Assembly (NCBI GenBank): GCA_001898255.1
Contig: MKTK01000038.1
Span: forward strand, 262,840-313,169
Source: Chryseobacterium sp. 39-10
GTDB taxonomy: Bacteria; Bacteroidota; Bacteroidia; Flavobacteriales; Weeksellaceae
Length of the DNA: 50,330 nucleotides
Reading direction: 5' to 3'
The position numbers and the translations under genes are program-made. Under the pieces are notes generated by a model, which was given only the letters and a program-made list of their open reading frames with translations, was not told where the DNA came from and did not search any database. Positions within the stretch are counted from its first letter, which is position 1; the number at the start of each line of letters is the position of its first letter. Positions 26,310-36,643 of this stretch are shown here, in pieces.

Positions 26310-26771
26310 ATGATAAATTTCTACGAGACATACGAGTGCAAAATTGATGACAAAGGTCGGCTAAAACTACCTTCGTCACTCATGAAGCATTTAGAACATC
26401 TCGGAGGCGAGGTTGTAGTGAAACGTGCGGTTTTTCAGGATTGCCTAGAGGTATATCCGCAGCAAACGTGGACCAAAAGGATGGAAACCCTGGGTAAACT
26501 GAATATGTATGTGAAAAAAAACCTGCAGTTCATCCGAACTTATACCTCCGGAGTAAAAACCGTAGAAATTGACAAAGCAGAAAGAATCCTTATTTCGCGC
26601 GATTTGAAATCTTACGCGAAACTCGAGAAAGAAATCGTGATCGCAGGAATGATTGATTACTTCGAGATTTGGGATAAAACCGCTTATGAAGAAAACATCA
26701 AAACCGATGAAGATGATTTTGCAAACCTCACCGAAGAAGTGATGGGCAACATCAGTTCTGATGAACATTAA
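26310..26771 (+). CDS. mraZ: MraZ, dcw cluster transcriptional regulator
   Basis: AbrB-type DNA-binding protein that represses the division and cell-wall cluster. I chose the ATG at 26310 (MINFYETYECKIDDKGR) because it is the family start; an in-frame ATG at 26271 lies within the operator. 153 residues. Two SpoVT/AbrB-like repeats are visible; the DDKGRLKLP motif (residues 12-20) and a second AERILISRDLK-type motif (near residue 92) each contain the family's signature. The C-terminal tail is acidic. First gene of the cluster. Confidence 0.95.
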   Translation: MINFYETYECKIDDKGRLKLPSSLMKHLEHLGGEVVVKRAVFQDCLEVYPQQTWTKRMETLGKLNMYVKKNLQFIRTYTSGVKTVEIDKAERILISRDLKSYAKLEKEIVIAGMIDYFEIWDKTAYEENIKTDEDDFANLTEEVMGNISSDEH

Positions 26772-26825
26772 AAACAGAAATACAGAGCATTTACCCAGTA
26801 AGTCCTCAGAAAAAAAATAATCAAG

Positions 26826-27719
26826 GTGTATCATAATCCCGTACTACTTCATAAAAGCGTTGACGATCTGGTGACTAACCCGGACGGAATCTATGTGGAT
26901 GTAACGTTTGGCGGCGGTGGCCATTCCCGGGAAATTCTGAAACGACTCTCGGAAAAAGGAAAGCTTTTCAGTTTTGACCAGGATTTGGATGCACTCAATA
27001 ATACCATTGATGACGACCGCTTTACGCTCATCAACCAAAACTTCAGGTTTCTGGAAAATTCCTTATTGATGTACGGCGTAACCGCTGTGGACGGAGTTTT
27101 GGCAGATTTAGGCGTTTCTTCCCATCAGTTTGACGAGGCCGAACGCGGATTCTCTACCAGAAGCAATGCCCCGCTCGATATGCGGATGAATGTAATGCAG
27201 GGGCTTGATGCCAAAAAAGTAATCAACGATTTTGAAGAAGAACATTTGGCCGATATTTTCTACCATTATGGTGAAATTCGTGAGGCACGTAAGCTGGCAA
27301 GAGAAATTGTTCATCACCGAAAAACCAAAACTATTGAAACCACAGAGGACCTGAAGAAACTCTTCAGCTACATCCCTCCTCATAAGCAAAATAAATTTTT
27401 TGCACAGGTTTTTCAGGCCGTTCGTATTGAGGTGAATCAGGAGTTGGATGCTTTGAAAGAAATGTTGCTTCAATCTTACAAAATATTAAAACCTAATGGT
27501 CGACTGGTGGTAATTTCTTATCACTCATTAGAAGACCGGCTGGTTAAAAGATTTCTAAAAAACGGCATGTTTGAAGGAGAGCCGCCAAGAGATATCTACG
27601 GAAATTACGCAAAAACTTTTGAGCTCCTTCAAACCAAAGCAGTCAGCCCTGATACTGCGGAAATTGAGGAAAATTCCAGGGCTCGAAGTGCAAAGCTGAG
27701 AACTGGAATCAAGAAGTAA
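26826..27719 (+). CDS. rsmH: 16S rRNA (cytosine(1402)-N(4))-methyltransferase
   Basis: SAM-dependent methyltransferase that modifies C1402 in the 16S rRNA decoding centre. It has 297 residues with a GTG start (MYHNPVLLHKSVDDL). The SAM-binding motif VDVTFGGGGHS lies at residues ~24-34; DGVLADLGVSSHQFDEAERGFS and the C-terminal VISYHSLEDRLVKRF are family hallmarks. It lies 54 bp after mraZ, as in most dcw clusters. Confidence 0.97.
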   Translation: MYHNPVLLHKSVDDLVTNPDGIYVDVTFGGGGHSREILKRLSEKGKLFSFDQDLDALNNTIDDDRFTLINQNFRFLENSLLMYGVTAVDGVLADLGVSSHQFDEAERGFSTRSNAPLDMRMNVMQGLDAKKVINDFEEEHLADIFYHYGEIREARKLAREIVHHRKTKTIETTEDLKKLFSYIPPHKQNKFFAQVFQAVRIEVNQELDALKEMLLQSYKILKPNGRLVVISYHSLEDRLVKRFLKNGMFEGEPPRDIYGNYAKTFELLQTKAVSPDTAEIEENSRARSAKLRTGIKK

Positions 27720-27756
27720 CTATTGACTGAAAAAAAATTAGAAAAGATCATCCATT

Positions 27757-28122
27757 TTGGCAAAACCAAAAACATATCGCACACAGAAAAAACTCACCTT
27801 TATCGACATTGTAAAAGGTAACTTTCTGAACCGTGATGAAGTAAAAATTCATTACAGGTACTTTATGCTGGTTTTTCTGCTTCTGATGATCATGATTTAC
27901 AGCAACCACTTGGTTTCCAAAAAAATAGAACAGGTCAATAAATTAAAGGAACAAACGGAAGAGTATAAATCCCGCAATGCTTATGCACAGAGCCGACTTA
28001 TTAAAGTAAAACTGGAGTCGGAATTGGGAAAAGAAATGGTGCAAGATTCTTTGCTCTCACTTGAAAATCATCCGCATAAAATACTTATAAAACTAGACAG
28101 TACCAATGGCAGTACAAAATGA
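27757..28122 (+). CDS. ftsL: FtsL-like division protein
   Basis: A 121-residue bitopic membrane protein with a TTG start (MAKPKTYRTQKK). The cytoplasmic basic segment is followed by one membrane helix (YFMLVFLLLMIMIYSNHLV, residues ~33-51) and a coiled-coil periplasmic region (KKIEQVNKLKEQTEEYKSRNAYAQSRLIKVKLE). Topology and position between rsmH and ftsI identify the Bacteroidota FtsL counterpart, though sequence identity to E. coli FtsL is low. Its 3' end overlaps ftsI by 17 bp, suggesting coupled translation. Binds FtsQ/FtsB-type partners in the divisome by analogy. Confidence 0.82.
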   Translation: MAKPKTYRTQKKLTFIDIVKGNFLNRDEVKIHYRYFMLVFLLLMIMIYSNHLVSKKIEQVNKLKEQTEEYKSRNAYAQSRLIKVKLESELGKEMVQDSLLSLENHPHKILIKLDSTNGSTK

Positions 28123-30097
28123 ATTCGATAAAAAGCGCTCAAAAACATTGAGATGGGGCTACTTCATTGCGGGGTTTGCCTTTGTTCTGTTTTTGGTATT
28201 TTTGGGAAGAATTCTCATTTTGCAGCATACCAATGTGCAGGAAATAAAGGACGACTACATCAGTAAAAACTATAGGGAAGCTACCCTGAAAGCCGCGCGT
28301 GGAAACCTTTATGCCTCCGATGGATCCATACTTGCAACCACCGTGATGCGCTACGATGTGTACATCGATTTCAAAACCATCAAAGACACCGTTTACAGCA
28401 ATAACATCGGTTCTCTAACGGATTCATTATCCAAAATGTTCGACAAACCCCGAAGCTATTTTCGAGATCGGTTCGATCAGCAGAAAAAAGCAAAAAACCA
28501 ATATTACTCACTCATCAAAGGTCTGGATTTTGACGAGTACGACCGCTTAAGAAAATTTCCCATCTTCAACAAAGGAAAAAATAAAGGCGGATTTATTGTA
28601 GACCGAAATTTTAAGCGCGAACTTGCTACAACTCAAATTGGTGCAGGAACCATCGGAATGGACAACGGTGAAGTAAAATCCGGATTGGAAGGGGCTTTTT
28701 CCAAATACCTCACCGGAACTGATGGGACACGGCTTGAACAAAGAGTAAACTCAAGCCAATGGAAACCAATTGATTATTGGAAAGTAAATGAACCCATCGA
28801 CGGACAAGATGTCTACACCACCATCGACCTAAGAATTCAGGACATTGCCCATTCTGCTTTGGAGAAACAACTCATTAAGTTTGATGCAGATCACGGCTGC
28901 GTGGTGGTGATGGAAGTAAACACCGGCAAAGTAAAAGCAATGGTGAACCTTCGCAGAACGGAACCTGGTATTTACGTTGATGCCTACAATTATGCATTGA
29001 AAGATGCCACAGAACCGGGATCCACTTTCAAAACCGTATCGCTGCTTGCGGCAATGGACGACGGCTTCATTGATGAAAATACCACCGTAAATGTGGGCAA
29101 TGGAATTTGGACCTATGGCAAACAGCGTATTACCGATGGCCATGGAGGAGGAACATACGAAATCTCTGATGTACTTGCAAAATCAAGCAACGTAGGTTCG
29201 GCAAAGCTTATCACCAAGTTCTATGCGGATAAGCCACAGGTTTTCCTTGATCATCTTAGAAAATGGAAAATGTTCGAGAAAATGGACATTGAACTTCCCG
29301 GCATTACCAAGTCTTATATTGTGACTCCGGAAGACAAAAGGTGGAATCCGGCTACTTTGGCTTCATTGGCTTATGGCTATTCTTCCAGATTTAATCTATT
29401 GCAACTCACCACCTTCTATAACGGAATTGCCAACAAAGGAAAAATGCTGAAACCCCTTTTCATCGAGAAAATCATGAAAGATGGCACTCTTCTTTATGAA
29501 GCCAAACCACAGGTAATGGTCAATAAAATGGCATCTGCAAAAGCGATTCAGCTGATGACGACCTCACTTACCAAAGCCGTGGAAAAAGGAACAGCAAAAA
29601 GCATCTTTACACCCAACCTGAAAATGGCTGGAAAAACAGGAACCGCCCGTTTCGAATATTGGAAACCAGGACCAGCAAAATACCAAGCAAGTTTCGCAGG
29701 ATTTTACCCAAGCGATAACCCCAAATATACCTGTATCGTCATGATTAACCAACCCGACAATTCAAAAGGGTTTTATGGCGCAACAGTTTCTGCTCCAGTG
29801 TTTAAAGAAATTGCCGGAAAAACATTCCTGAAAACACCACAAAACGTAGAGCAGGAAATGTTGGTGGATAAAAAAGTAGATCTGAGCAAAATGGTGGAGC
29901 CCACGATGCGTCTCGCCATCAACGGAAACCAAATGCCGAATGTCGTGGGACAGATTGGTAAAAACATAATTCCTCAGCTGGAAAACGCTGGCTACAGGGT
30001 TAATTTTAAAGGAGTAGGCAGAATTAAAGACCAATTCCCCTCCGAAGGAACGATGATGAATAAAAACCAAAGAATTTATCTGCAGCTGCAGAATTAA
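28106..30097 (+). CDS. ftsI: Septal penicillin-binding protein (FtsI/PBP3 type) with PASTA domain
   Basis: Transpeptidase that cross-links septal peptidoglycan. It has 663 residues: a short cytoplasmic tail, one membrane helix (residues ~18-38), a dimerisation region with the AARGNLYASDGSILATT motif (63-79), then the transpeptidase domain. The active-site SxxK is S306-T-F-K309, SxN is S360-S-N362, and KTG is K510-T-G512. A C-terminal PASTA domain follows (PNVVGQIGKNIIPQLENAGYRV), which E. coli FtsI lacks but Gram-positive PBPs and Bacteroidota homologues have. It works with FtsW. Confidence 0.96.
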   Translation: MAVQNEFDKKRSKTLRWGYFIAGFAFVLFLVFLGRILILQHTNVQEIKDDYISKNYREATLKAARGNLYASDGSILATTVMRYDVYIDFKTIKDTVYSNNIGSLTDSLSKMFDKPRSYFRDRFDQQKKAKNQYYSLIKGLDFDEYDRLRKFPIFNKGKNKGGFIVDRNFKRELATTQIGAGTIGMDNGEVKSGLEGAFSKYLTGTDGTRLEQRVNSSQWKPIDYWKVNEPIDGQDVYTTIDLRIQDIAHSALEKQLIKFDADHGCVVVMEVNTGKVKAMVNLRRTEPGIYVDAYNYALKDATEPGSTFKTVSLLAAMDDGFIDENTTVNVGNGIWTYGKQRITDGHGGGTYEISDVLAKSSNVGSAKLITKFYADKPQVFLDHLRKWKMFEKMDIELPGITKSYIVTPEDKRWNPATLASLAYGYSSRFNLLQLTTFYNGIANKGKMLKPLFIEKIMKDGTLLYEAKPQVMVNKMASAKAIQLMTTSLTKAVEKGTAKSIFTPNLKMAGKTGTARFEYWKPGPAKYQASFAGFYPSDNPKYTCIVMINQPDNSKGFYGATVSAPVFKEIAGKTFLKTPQNVEQEMLVDKKVDLSKMVEPTMRLAINGNQMPNVVGQIGKNIIPQLENAGYRVNFKGVGRIKDQFPSEGTMMNKNQRIYLQLQN

Positions 30098-30118
30098 AAA
30101 TACAGCTACAAATTACGT

Positions 30119-31579
30119 ATGAAACTGAAAGACCTCTTAAACAGAATCCCAACTTTGGAAACGCAAGGCGAACTGAATCGCAAGGTTTCCGAAATTGTTT
30201 TCGACAGTCGAAAAGCCGTTGAGAAGGCAATGTATGTTGCTGTAAGAGGAACTGTTGCCGATGGACATGCGTTTATTGGTAGCGCCATTGAGAAAGGAGC
30301 CACTGTAATTGTAGCAGAAGAATTTCCAACCTCTCTTCAGGAAAACGTTACTTATATCAAGGTGAAAAATTCTGCCAAAAGCTTGGGGCATCTTGCTTCA
30401 AATTTTTATGGTAACCCGTCGCAAAAATTAGCACTAATCGGCATTACGGGGACTAATGGCAAAACATCGGTTACTACCCTGCTTTTTGATATTTTCAAAG
30501 CTTTGGGCTATTCATCAGCGCTGATTTCTACCGTAGAATACAGAATTGGCGACGAAGTATTTCCGTCCACGCACACCACTCCAGATGTGATTACTTTAAA
30601 CAAAATCCTGAGCCAAGCCGTAAACAATGGTTGCCAATATGCTTTTATGGAAGTTTCCTCTCATGGCATTCATCAAAACCGCACGGAAGGTTTGAATTTC
30701 AAGGTGGGTGGCTTTACCAACATCACCCACGATCACCTGGATTATCATAAAACTTTCGAAGAATATTTGAAAGTAAAAAAGAGATTCTTCGACGAACTAC
30801 CTTCTGAAGCCGTTGCCATTACCAATGCGGATGATAAAAATGGGGCGGTAATGCTTCAAAACACCAAAGCAAAGAAAAAGACTTACGCGCTCAAAACAAT
30901 GGCAGATTACCACGGTAAAATCTTAGAAGTGGATTTTAACGGAATGCTGCTGAATTTTAATGGAAAAGAATTCTGGACCACCCTCACCGGAAAATTTAAT
31001 GGCTACAACCTGCTGCTGGCATACGCCGTTGCGGTGGAATGCGGATGTAATGAAGAAGAAGTATTGCAAGCCATTTCTACTTTACACCGGGTGAAAGGCA
31101 GATTCGAAACCCTTAAATCCGCTGGAGGCATCTTCTTCGTCGTCGATTATGCCCACACACCGGATGCACTGGAAAATATTCTGGATTCCATCAACGAGAT
31201 CAGAACAAAAAATGAACGACTTATAACTGTCTTCGGCTGCGGAGGCGATCGTGATCACGAAAAACGCCCGGAAATGGGAAGAATTGCTACACGCAAATCA
31301 ACACTGGCAATCATCACCACTGATAATCCAAGAACAGAAGATCCATCCGTCATCATCAAAGAAATTGAAGCAGGGGTGGAGCCACAGAACTTCGGCAAAT
31401 ACACCTCAATTCCTGACCGAAAAGAGGCCATTAAGATGGCCATCAAATTTGCCGAGCCCAAAGATATTATACTGGTAGCGGGGAAAGGGCATGAAACCTA
31501 TCAGGAAATTAATGGTGTTCGCCACCATTTTGATGATAAAGAAACCATTATGGAACTCACCCAACTCATGTCGAAATAA
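30119..31579 (+). CDS. murE: UDP-MurNAc-tripeptide ligase, meso-diaminopimelate specific
   Basis: Adds the third residue to UDP-MurNAc-L-Ala-D-Glu in the cytoplasm. It has 486 residues. The ATP-binding GTNGKT is at 111-116. The DNPR motif at 402-405 marks meso-diaminopimelate specificity (lysine enzymes differ here), so the cell wall is DAP-type. The C-terminal GKGHETYQ completes the family pattern. It lies 21 bp after ftsI; murF is not the next gene, unlike E. coli. Confidence 0.97.
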   Translation: MKLKDLLNRIPTLETQGELNRKVSEIVFDSRKAVEKAMYVAVRGTVADGHAFIGSAIEKGATVIVAEEFPTSLQENVTYIKVKNSAKSLGHLASNFYGNPSQKLALIGITGTNGKTSVTTLLFDIFKALGYSSALISTVEYRIGDEVFPSTHTTPDVITLNKILSQAVNNGCQYAFMEVSSHGIHQNRTEGLNFKVGGFTNITHDHLDYHKTFEEYLKVKKRFFDELPSEAVAITNADDKNGAVMLQNTKAKKKTYALKTMADYHGKILEVDFNGMLLNFNGKEFWTTLTGKFNGYNLLLAYAVAVECGCNEEEVLQAISTLHRVKGRFETLKSAGGIFFVVDYAHTPDALENILDSINEIRTKNERLITVFGCGGDRDHEKRPEMGRIATRKSTLAIITTDNPRTEDPSVIIKEIEAGVEPQNFGKYTSIPDRKEAIKMAIKFAEPKDIILVAGKGHETYQEINGVRHHFDDKETIMELTQLMSK

Positions 31580-31613
31580 CCGCAATTATCAACCAAAAAT
31601 AAACCGATCAACA

Positions 31614-32855
31614 ATGTTATATTATCTCTACGAATACCTTACTGCACAGGGAATCCACATTCCAGGACTCGGTATGTTCAGATTTATTTCCTTTCGGGCC
31701 GGAATGGCAGTTCTGCTCTCGCTGATCATTGCATTGGTGTATGGTAAAAAAATCATCAACTACCTGCGCGCGAAACAAATGGGCGAACTGGTGCGGGATT
31801 TAGGGTTAGCGGGTCAAAAACAAAAAGAAGGAACACCCACCATGGGTGGTTTAATCATTATTCTGGCCACGCTGATTCCCGTTTTGCTGTTCACCAGAAT
31901 CTTCAACGTGTATATTGTGCTGTTAATCATCTCGGTAGTGTGGATGGGCGCAATCGGTTTTATTGACGATTATTTAAAGAAAATTAAAAAAAACAAAGAC
32001 GGACTTAGTGGTAAATTCAAAGTAATTGGCCAGGTTGGTTTAGGGCTCATCGTGGGAGTTACCATGTATTTTCATCCCGATATTACCGTGAAAAGAAAAT
32101 ATGCAGACGCAAAAGAACTTAACCGAAATTACGTAGAAAGAAACTTTATGCCCACTGAAAAAGCAACTGTTTCCACCGTGCCGTTCGTTAAAAACAACGA
32201 GTTTGATTATAGTGGCATTCTTTTTTGGATGTCGCCAGCAGACGCACACAAATGGGCATGGACGGTATTTATCCCTATTGTAATCTTTATTGTAACCGCG
32301 GTATCAAACGGCGCTAATATTACCGACGGAATCGATGGGTTGGCTGCAGGAACCAGCGTCGTCATCTTGTTGACATTGGCTTTTTTCGCATACGTCTCGG
32401 GTAACATCATATTTGCAGATTATCTCAACATTATGTTTTTACCCAATATGGGTGAAGCTACCATTTTTGCACTCGCGCTCACCGGAGCAACCATAGGATT
32501 CTTCTGGTACAATACCTATCCGGCGCAGGTTTTCATGGGTGATACCGGAAGTTTAATGCTGGGCGGAGTAATCGCCGTACTGGCCGTTATTCTAAGGAAA
32601 GAATTGCTCATTCCGGTACTTTGCGGCATTTTCCTGATCGAGAATGTTTCGGTGATGTTGCAGGTTGCTGTCTTTAAATACAGAAAAAGAAAGCATGGAT
32701 TAGAATATGCTCAAAACCACAGATTATTCAAAATGTCGCCATTACATCATCACTATCAGAAAGAAGGATACCACGAAAGTAAGATTGTAAACAGAATGAT
32801 TATCATGGGGGTAATGTTTGCCATCATTTGTTTAATCACTCTTAAAATCAGATAA
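31614..32855 (+). CDS. mraY: Phospho-MurNAc-pentapeptide transferase
   Basis: Inner-membrane enzyme that loads phospho-MurNAc-pentapeptide onto undecaprenyl phosphate (lipid I). The ATG at 31614 ([30 protein letters not shown]) matches family starts; the frame is open upstream into murE. 413 residues, about 10 helices. Conserved cytoplasmic sites are [30 protein letters not shown], and [13 protein letters not shown] longer loop (residues ~155-200, with [19 protein letters not shown]) is typical of Bacteroidota and absent from E. coli MraY. Confidence 0.97.
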   Translation: MLYYLYEYLTAQGIHIPGLGMFRFISFRAGMAVLLSLIIALVYGKKIINYLRAKQMGELVRDLGLAGQKQKEGTPTMGGLIIILATLIPVLLFTRIFNVYIVLLIISVVWMGAIGFIDDYLKKIKKNKDGLSGKFKVIGQVGLGLIVGVTMYFHPDITVKRKYADAKELNRNYVERNFMPTEKATVSTVPFVKNNEFDYSGILFWMSPADAHKWAWTVFIPIVIFIVTAVSNGANITDGIDGLAAGTSVVILLTLAFFAYVSGNIIFADYLNIMFLPNMGEATIFALALTGATIGFFWYNTYPAQVFMGDTGSLMLGGVIAVLAVILRKELLIPVLCGIFLIENVSVMLQVAVFKYRKRKHGLEYAQNHRLFKMSPLHHHYQKEGYHESKIVNRMIIMGVMFAIICLITLKIR

Positions 32856-32884
32856 TTAGAATTTAGGATACGGAAATCAAGAAT

Positions 32885-34210
32885 ATGAAAATAGTTGTTT
32901 TAGGAGGAGGAGAAAGCGGATTCGGAGCAGCGTATCTCGCTAAAAAGAAAGGATTGGAGGTTTTCCTTTCCGATAAAGGCATGATTAAAGAAGAATACAA
33001 AACACTTCTCACCCATGCCCAAATTGAATTTGAAGAAGGGCAACATAATGAAGAAAGAATTCTGGATGCAGATTGGGTCATCAAATCTCCTGGAATACCC
33101 AAGAAAGCTGATATTATTGCCAAAATTCACCGTAAAGGAATAAGACTTTCCTCAGAAATTGAATTTGCCTCGGAGTTTACCAATGCTAAAATCATTGCCA
33201 TCACCGGAAGCAACGGCAAAACAACCACCACGTCGCTCATTTATCATATCCTGAAAAATGATGGTTTGGAAGTGGGATTAGCAGGCAATATCGGAAAAAG
33301 CTTTGCCAAGCAGGTAGCCGACGAAAACTTTCAATACTATGTTCTTGAAGTAAGCTCTTTCCAGTTGGACGATATCCAGAACTTCCGGCCTTACATTTCC
33401 CTGTTGTTGAATCTGAGCAAGGATCATTTGGATCAATACAACTATAACTATGAAGAATATGCCCTGGCTAAATTTCGAATCACCGAAAACCAGGAAAACG
33501 ACAATTTCTTCATCTACAGTAAAGATGATGAAATGAGCCGCTACCTGCTGGAAAAATTGGAAATTAAAGCCAAGATGATTCCCTTCTCTACCCATGTAAA
33601 GCTAAAAGAAGGTGGCTATATTAATGGTGAAAAAATTGTGGTTCGGCTGAAAGACGAGTTCACCATGAAGATCGATGAACTTGCTTTGGTAGGTAATCAT
33701 AACGTGGCCAACAGTTTAGCGGCATCCATCGCAGGAAAACTTCTTAACATCAGCAATGAAAGTATTCGAAACTCACTGATGACCTTTCAGGCCGTAGAAC
33801 ACCGGCTGGAGCAAGTAGCGGAAATAAACGGTGTAAAATTCATTAACGACAGCAAAGCCACCAATGTGAATGCTTGTTACTACGCACTGGAAAGCATGAA
33901 ACAACCCACAATTTGGATAGTAGGCGGGCTCGATAAAGGAAATGATTACACCGAAATAGAAGATTTGGTAAAGCGAAAAGTAAAGGCCATCGTTTGTTTG
34001 GGAATCGACAACCAAAAAATCATCGATTTCTTTAAAGACAAAAAAGATTTAATCTACAGCACATCCAACATGGAAGACGCTGTGAAAATATCCAAATCTT
34101 TGGCCGCAAGCGGTGACACTGTTTTGCTGTCGCCATGCTGTGCAAGTTTTGACCTCTTCCAAAATTATGAAGATCGTGGCGAGCAGTTTAAAAAAGAAGT
34201 CCTAAAATAA
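32885..34210 (+). CDS. murD: UDP-MurNAc-L-alanine:D-glutamate ligase
   Basis: Adds D-glutamate to UDP-MurNAc-L-Ala. It has 441 residues. The N-terminal Rossmann glycine-rich start is VVLGGGESGFGAA, the ATP-binding GSNGKT is at 108-113, and the EVSSFQLD and NHNVANSLAA motifs follow. The NDSKATN and LSPCCASFDLFQNYEDRGEQF blocks are typical of MurD. Ends 5 bp before ftsW. Confidence 0.97.
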   Translation: MKIVVLGGGESGFGAAYLAKKKGLEVFLSDKGMIKEEYKTLLTHAQIEFEEGQHNEERILDADWVIKSPGIPKKADIIAKIHRKGIRLSSEIEFASEFTNAKIIAITGSNGKTTTTSLIYHILKNDGLEVGLAGNIGKSFAKQVADENFQYYVLEVSSFQLDDIQNFRPYISLLLNLSKDHLDQYNYNYEEYALAKFRITENQENDNFFIYSKDDEMSRYLLEKLEIKAKMIPFSTHVKLKEGGYINGEKIVVRLKDEFTMKIDELALVGNHNVANSLAASIAGKLLNISNESIRNSLMTFQAVEHRLEQVAEINGVKFINDSKATNVNACYYALESMKQPTIWIVGGLDKGNDYTEIEDLVKRKVKAIVCLGIDNQKIIDFFKDKKDLIYSTSNMEDAVKISKSLAASGDTVLLSPCCASFDLFQNYEDRGEQFKKEVLK

Positions 34211-34215
34211 ACCCC

Positions 34216-35445
34216 ATGCAGGAAACAGAAAACAAATTCGAACTCTTAAAAGGCGACAAAGTACTTTGGACGGTCATTTTGGCGATCTCGTTCTTTTCCG
34301 TGTTTCCGGTATATTCGGCAAGTTCCAATCTGGAATATATTGTGAACAACGGAACCACCACCTCGCACCTTATGAAGCACATGTTTTTCGTAGTACTGGG
34401 TTTGGTAATTATGCGTGCTGTAGGTTTTTTTAAATATGAACACATCGGCAAGTTAAGTGCTATTCTTCTGGGAATCATGGTTTTTCTTTTAGGAATCACT
34501 CTTTTTACCGGTCAGAAAATTGACGGTGCATCCGCATCCAGATGGTTCACTATTCCCGGAACACCCATTTCGTTTCAGCCCTCGGCTTTTGCTTATTTAA
34601 TGCTGATCATTTACCTCTGCAGATACCTCACCAAGCGAATAAAACGGGAACGCTTGGCTATTGAAAATATTTTCTACATCTTCGGCCCTGTGCTGCTGGT
34701 TTTCGTGCTGGTGGCCAAGGACAATGGTTCCACAGCATTAATGATCCTGATGGTTTCATTAGCCGTTATGATGATGGGGCAGCTGAGCAAGAAATACATC
34801 GCTGGTTTTATCGGTATTTCGGGTATCGCCATCGTGATTTACCTTTTCCTTGCGCTAAAAACCGATCTTATTCCGAACAACCGGGCACATACTTGGGTAA
34901 GCCGTATTGAAATCTTCATGAATAGCAAGAAAAGCACCGATGTGGAAGATGAAAGTTTAAAGGCCAAGAACTACCAAATTATGCAGGCAAAAGCCGCCAT
35001 TGTTCATGGTGGAATTACCGGCATGGGTCCGGGCAAAAGTGCATTAAAACAAATGTTGCCACAATCTGCTTCCGACTTTATTTTTGCCATTATTGTAGAA
35101 GAGTACGGATTTTTGGGTGCTTTATTCCTCATTTCGCTGTACCTGATTATGATTATCCGCATTGTGATGATTGCCAGCAAGATGCCAGCTTTTTTTGGCA
35201 GCTTACTGGTGTTGAGCTTGGGTCTGATGATTTTTGTACAACTTTCAGTAAACATTGCAGTGGCCGTTAATCTCATCCCCGTCACCGGACAGCCGTTACC
35301 CCTCATCAGTTATGGTGGAACCTCAATGTTGGTAACCTATATCCAGTTGGGGTTAATTTTAAATGTAAGTTCAAGAATCCAGGTATATGATGAAGAAGGC
35401 ATGGGCAGAAAACAGAATATAGAAGAAATAAATGACATCGCCTGA
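34216..35445 (+). CDS. ftsW: FtsW, septal peptidoglycan glycosyltransferase
   Basis: SEDS-family polymerase that makes septal glycan strands with FtsI. It has 409 residues and about ten membrane helices. Seen are the FQPSAFAYLMLIIYLC region, the catalytic-loop area around SASRWFTIPGTPISFQPS, and the C-terminal GQPLPLISYGGTSML motif. The neighbouring extracellular loop contains MQAKAAIVHGGITGMGPGKS. Lies between murD and murG, as in E. coli. Confidence 0.96.
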   Translation: MQETENKFELLKGDKVLWTVILAISFFSVFPVYSASSNLEYIVNNGTTTSHLMKHMFFVVLGLVIMRAVGFFKYEHIGKLSAILLGIMVFLLGITLFTGQKIDGASASRWFTIPGTPISFQPSAFAYLMLIIYLCRYLTKRIKRERLAIENIFYIFGPVLLVFVLVAKDNGSTALMILMVSLAVMMMGQLSKKYIAGFIGISGIAIVIYLFLALKTDLIPNNRAHTWVSRIEIFMNSKKSTDVEDESLKAKNYQIMQAKAAIVHGGITGMGPGKSALKQMLPQSASDFIFAIIVEEYGFLGALFLISLYLIMIIRIVMIASKMPAFFGSLLVLSLGLMIFVQLSVNIAVAVNLIPVTGQPLPLISYGGTSMLVTYIQLGLILNVSSRIQVYDEEGMGRKQNIEEINDIA

Positions 35446-35484
35446 TCAAAAGGTTGACCATAAAAACAGACGCAATAAGCAGCT

Positions 35485-36630
35485 ATGACAAACACTTTTG
35501 CAAACATCACCCCCAATTCTAAACCCATCCGAGTACTGATGAGTGGAGGCGGCACGGGAGGACATATCTTTCCCGCCATCGCCATCGCAGATGAAATCAA
35601 AAAAAGATTTCCCAATGCGCAGTTCCTCTTTATCGGTGCCGAAGGAAAAATGGAAATGGAAAAAGTTCCTCAGTCGGGCTACAACATCGTCGGATTAAAC
35701 ATCGCGGGATTTGACCGCGGAAACCTGTGGAGCAACGTGAGCTTACCTTCAAAAATTATTGCGAGTCTGTGGAAAGCAAGAAAAACCATTAAGAAATTCC
35801 AACCCGACTTTGCTATTGGTACTGGCGGCTTTGCCAGTGGACCAGCACTCTATGTGGCATCAAAATTAGGCGTTCCTATTTTTGTGCAGGAACAAAATTC
35901 ATTACCGGGCAAAACCAATACTTTTCTTGCCAAAAATGCAAAAGCAGTTTTCACTGCATATCCTGAGATGGATCACTTCTTTGGTGGAACAAAAACCTTT
36001 TTCCTTGGAAATCCGGTTAGGCAAAACATCATCTCCGGACAAGTCAATGGCAATGCAGGAAAACAAAAATTAGGGCTAGATCAAGACAAACTCACCATTC
36101 TTTCCGTAGGTGGTTCCCTGGGATCAAGAACCTTGAACAACGGTTGGAATCAAAATATTGACATCATTATCGATCATGATTACCAACTGATATGGCAAAC
36201 CGGGAAAACCGACTACAAAAGTATTCTCGCAGAAACTGAATCGCTGCAGTACCGAAATATTCAGATTATGGAATTCATCAAGCATATGGAAATTGCCTAC
36301 TCTGCAGCAGACGTTATCGTTTCGAGGGCAGGAGCCATCGCAATTTCTGAATTGGCTATCGCCGGAAAACCTGTTTTGCTGGTTCCGTTTCCTTTTGCAG
36401 CAGAAGATCATCAAACCAAAAACGCGATGACGCTGGTGAATAAAAATGCAGCAAGAATGGTGAAAGACTCGGAAATGAAAGAAAAGTTTCTTCCTACTTT
36501 GCTTGAAATATGCAATAGTGAATCCCTCAGAAATGAAATGTCTCACAATCTCGAAGTTTTTGCAAAACCAAAAGCAACGGAAGATATTGTATCGGAAATC
36601 CTCAATATGTTAAACCTCAACCATAGCTAA
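35485..36630 (+). CDS. murG: UDP-GlcNAc:undecaprenyl-PP-MurNAc-pentapeptide GlcNAc transferase
   Basis: Converts lipid I to lipid II at the inner membrane. It has 381 residues. The GGGTGGH loop is at 21-27 after a ~15-residue N-terminal extension. Further hallmarks are GTGGFASGPALYVASKLGVPIFVQEQNSLPGKTN, SVGGSLGSRTLN, and the donor-binding VIVSRAGAIAISELAIAGKP. Glycosyltransferase family 28, two Rossmann domains. Confidence 0.97.
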   Translation: MTNTFANITPNSKPIRVLMSGGGTGGHIFPAIAIADEIKKRFPNAQFLFIGAEGKMEMEKVPQSGYNIVGLNIAGFDRGNLWSNVSLPSKIIASLWKARKTIKKFQPDFAIGTGGFASGPALYVASKLGVPIFVQEQNSLPGKTNTFLAKNAKAVFTAYPEMDHFFGGTKTFFLGNPVRQNIISGQVNGNAGKQKLGLDQDKLTILSVGGSLGSRTLNNGWNQNIDIIIDHDYQLIWQTGKTDYKSILAETESLQYRNIQIMEFIKHMEIAYSAADVIVSRAGAIAISELAIAGKPVLLVPFPFAAEDHQTKNAMTLVNKNAARMVKDSEMKEKFLPTLLEICNSESLRNEMSHNLEVFAKPKATEDIVSEILNMLNLNHS

Positions 36631-36643
36631 ACCCAAGCATCCA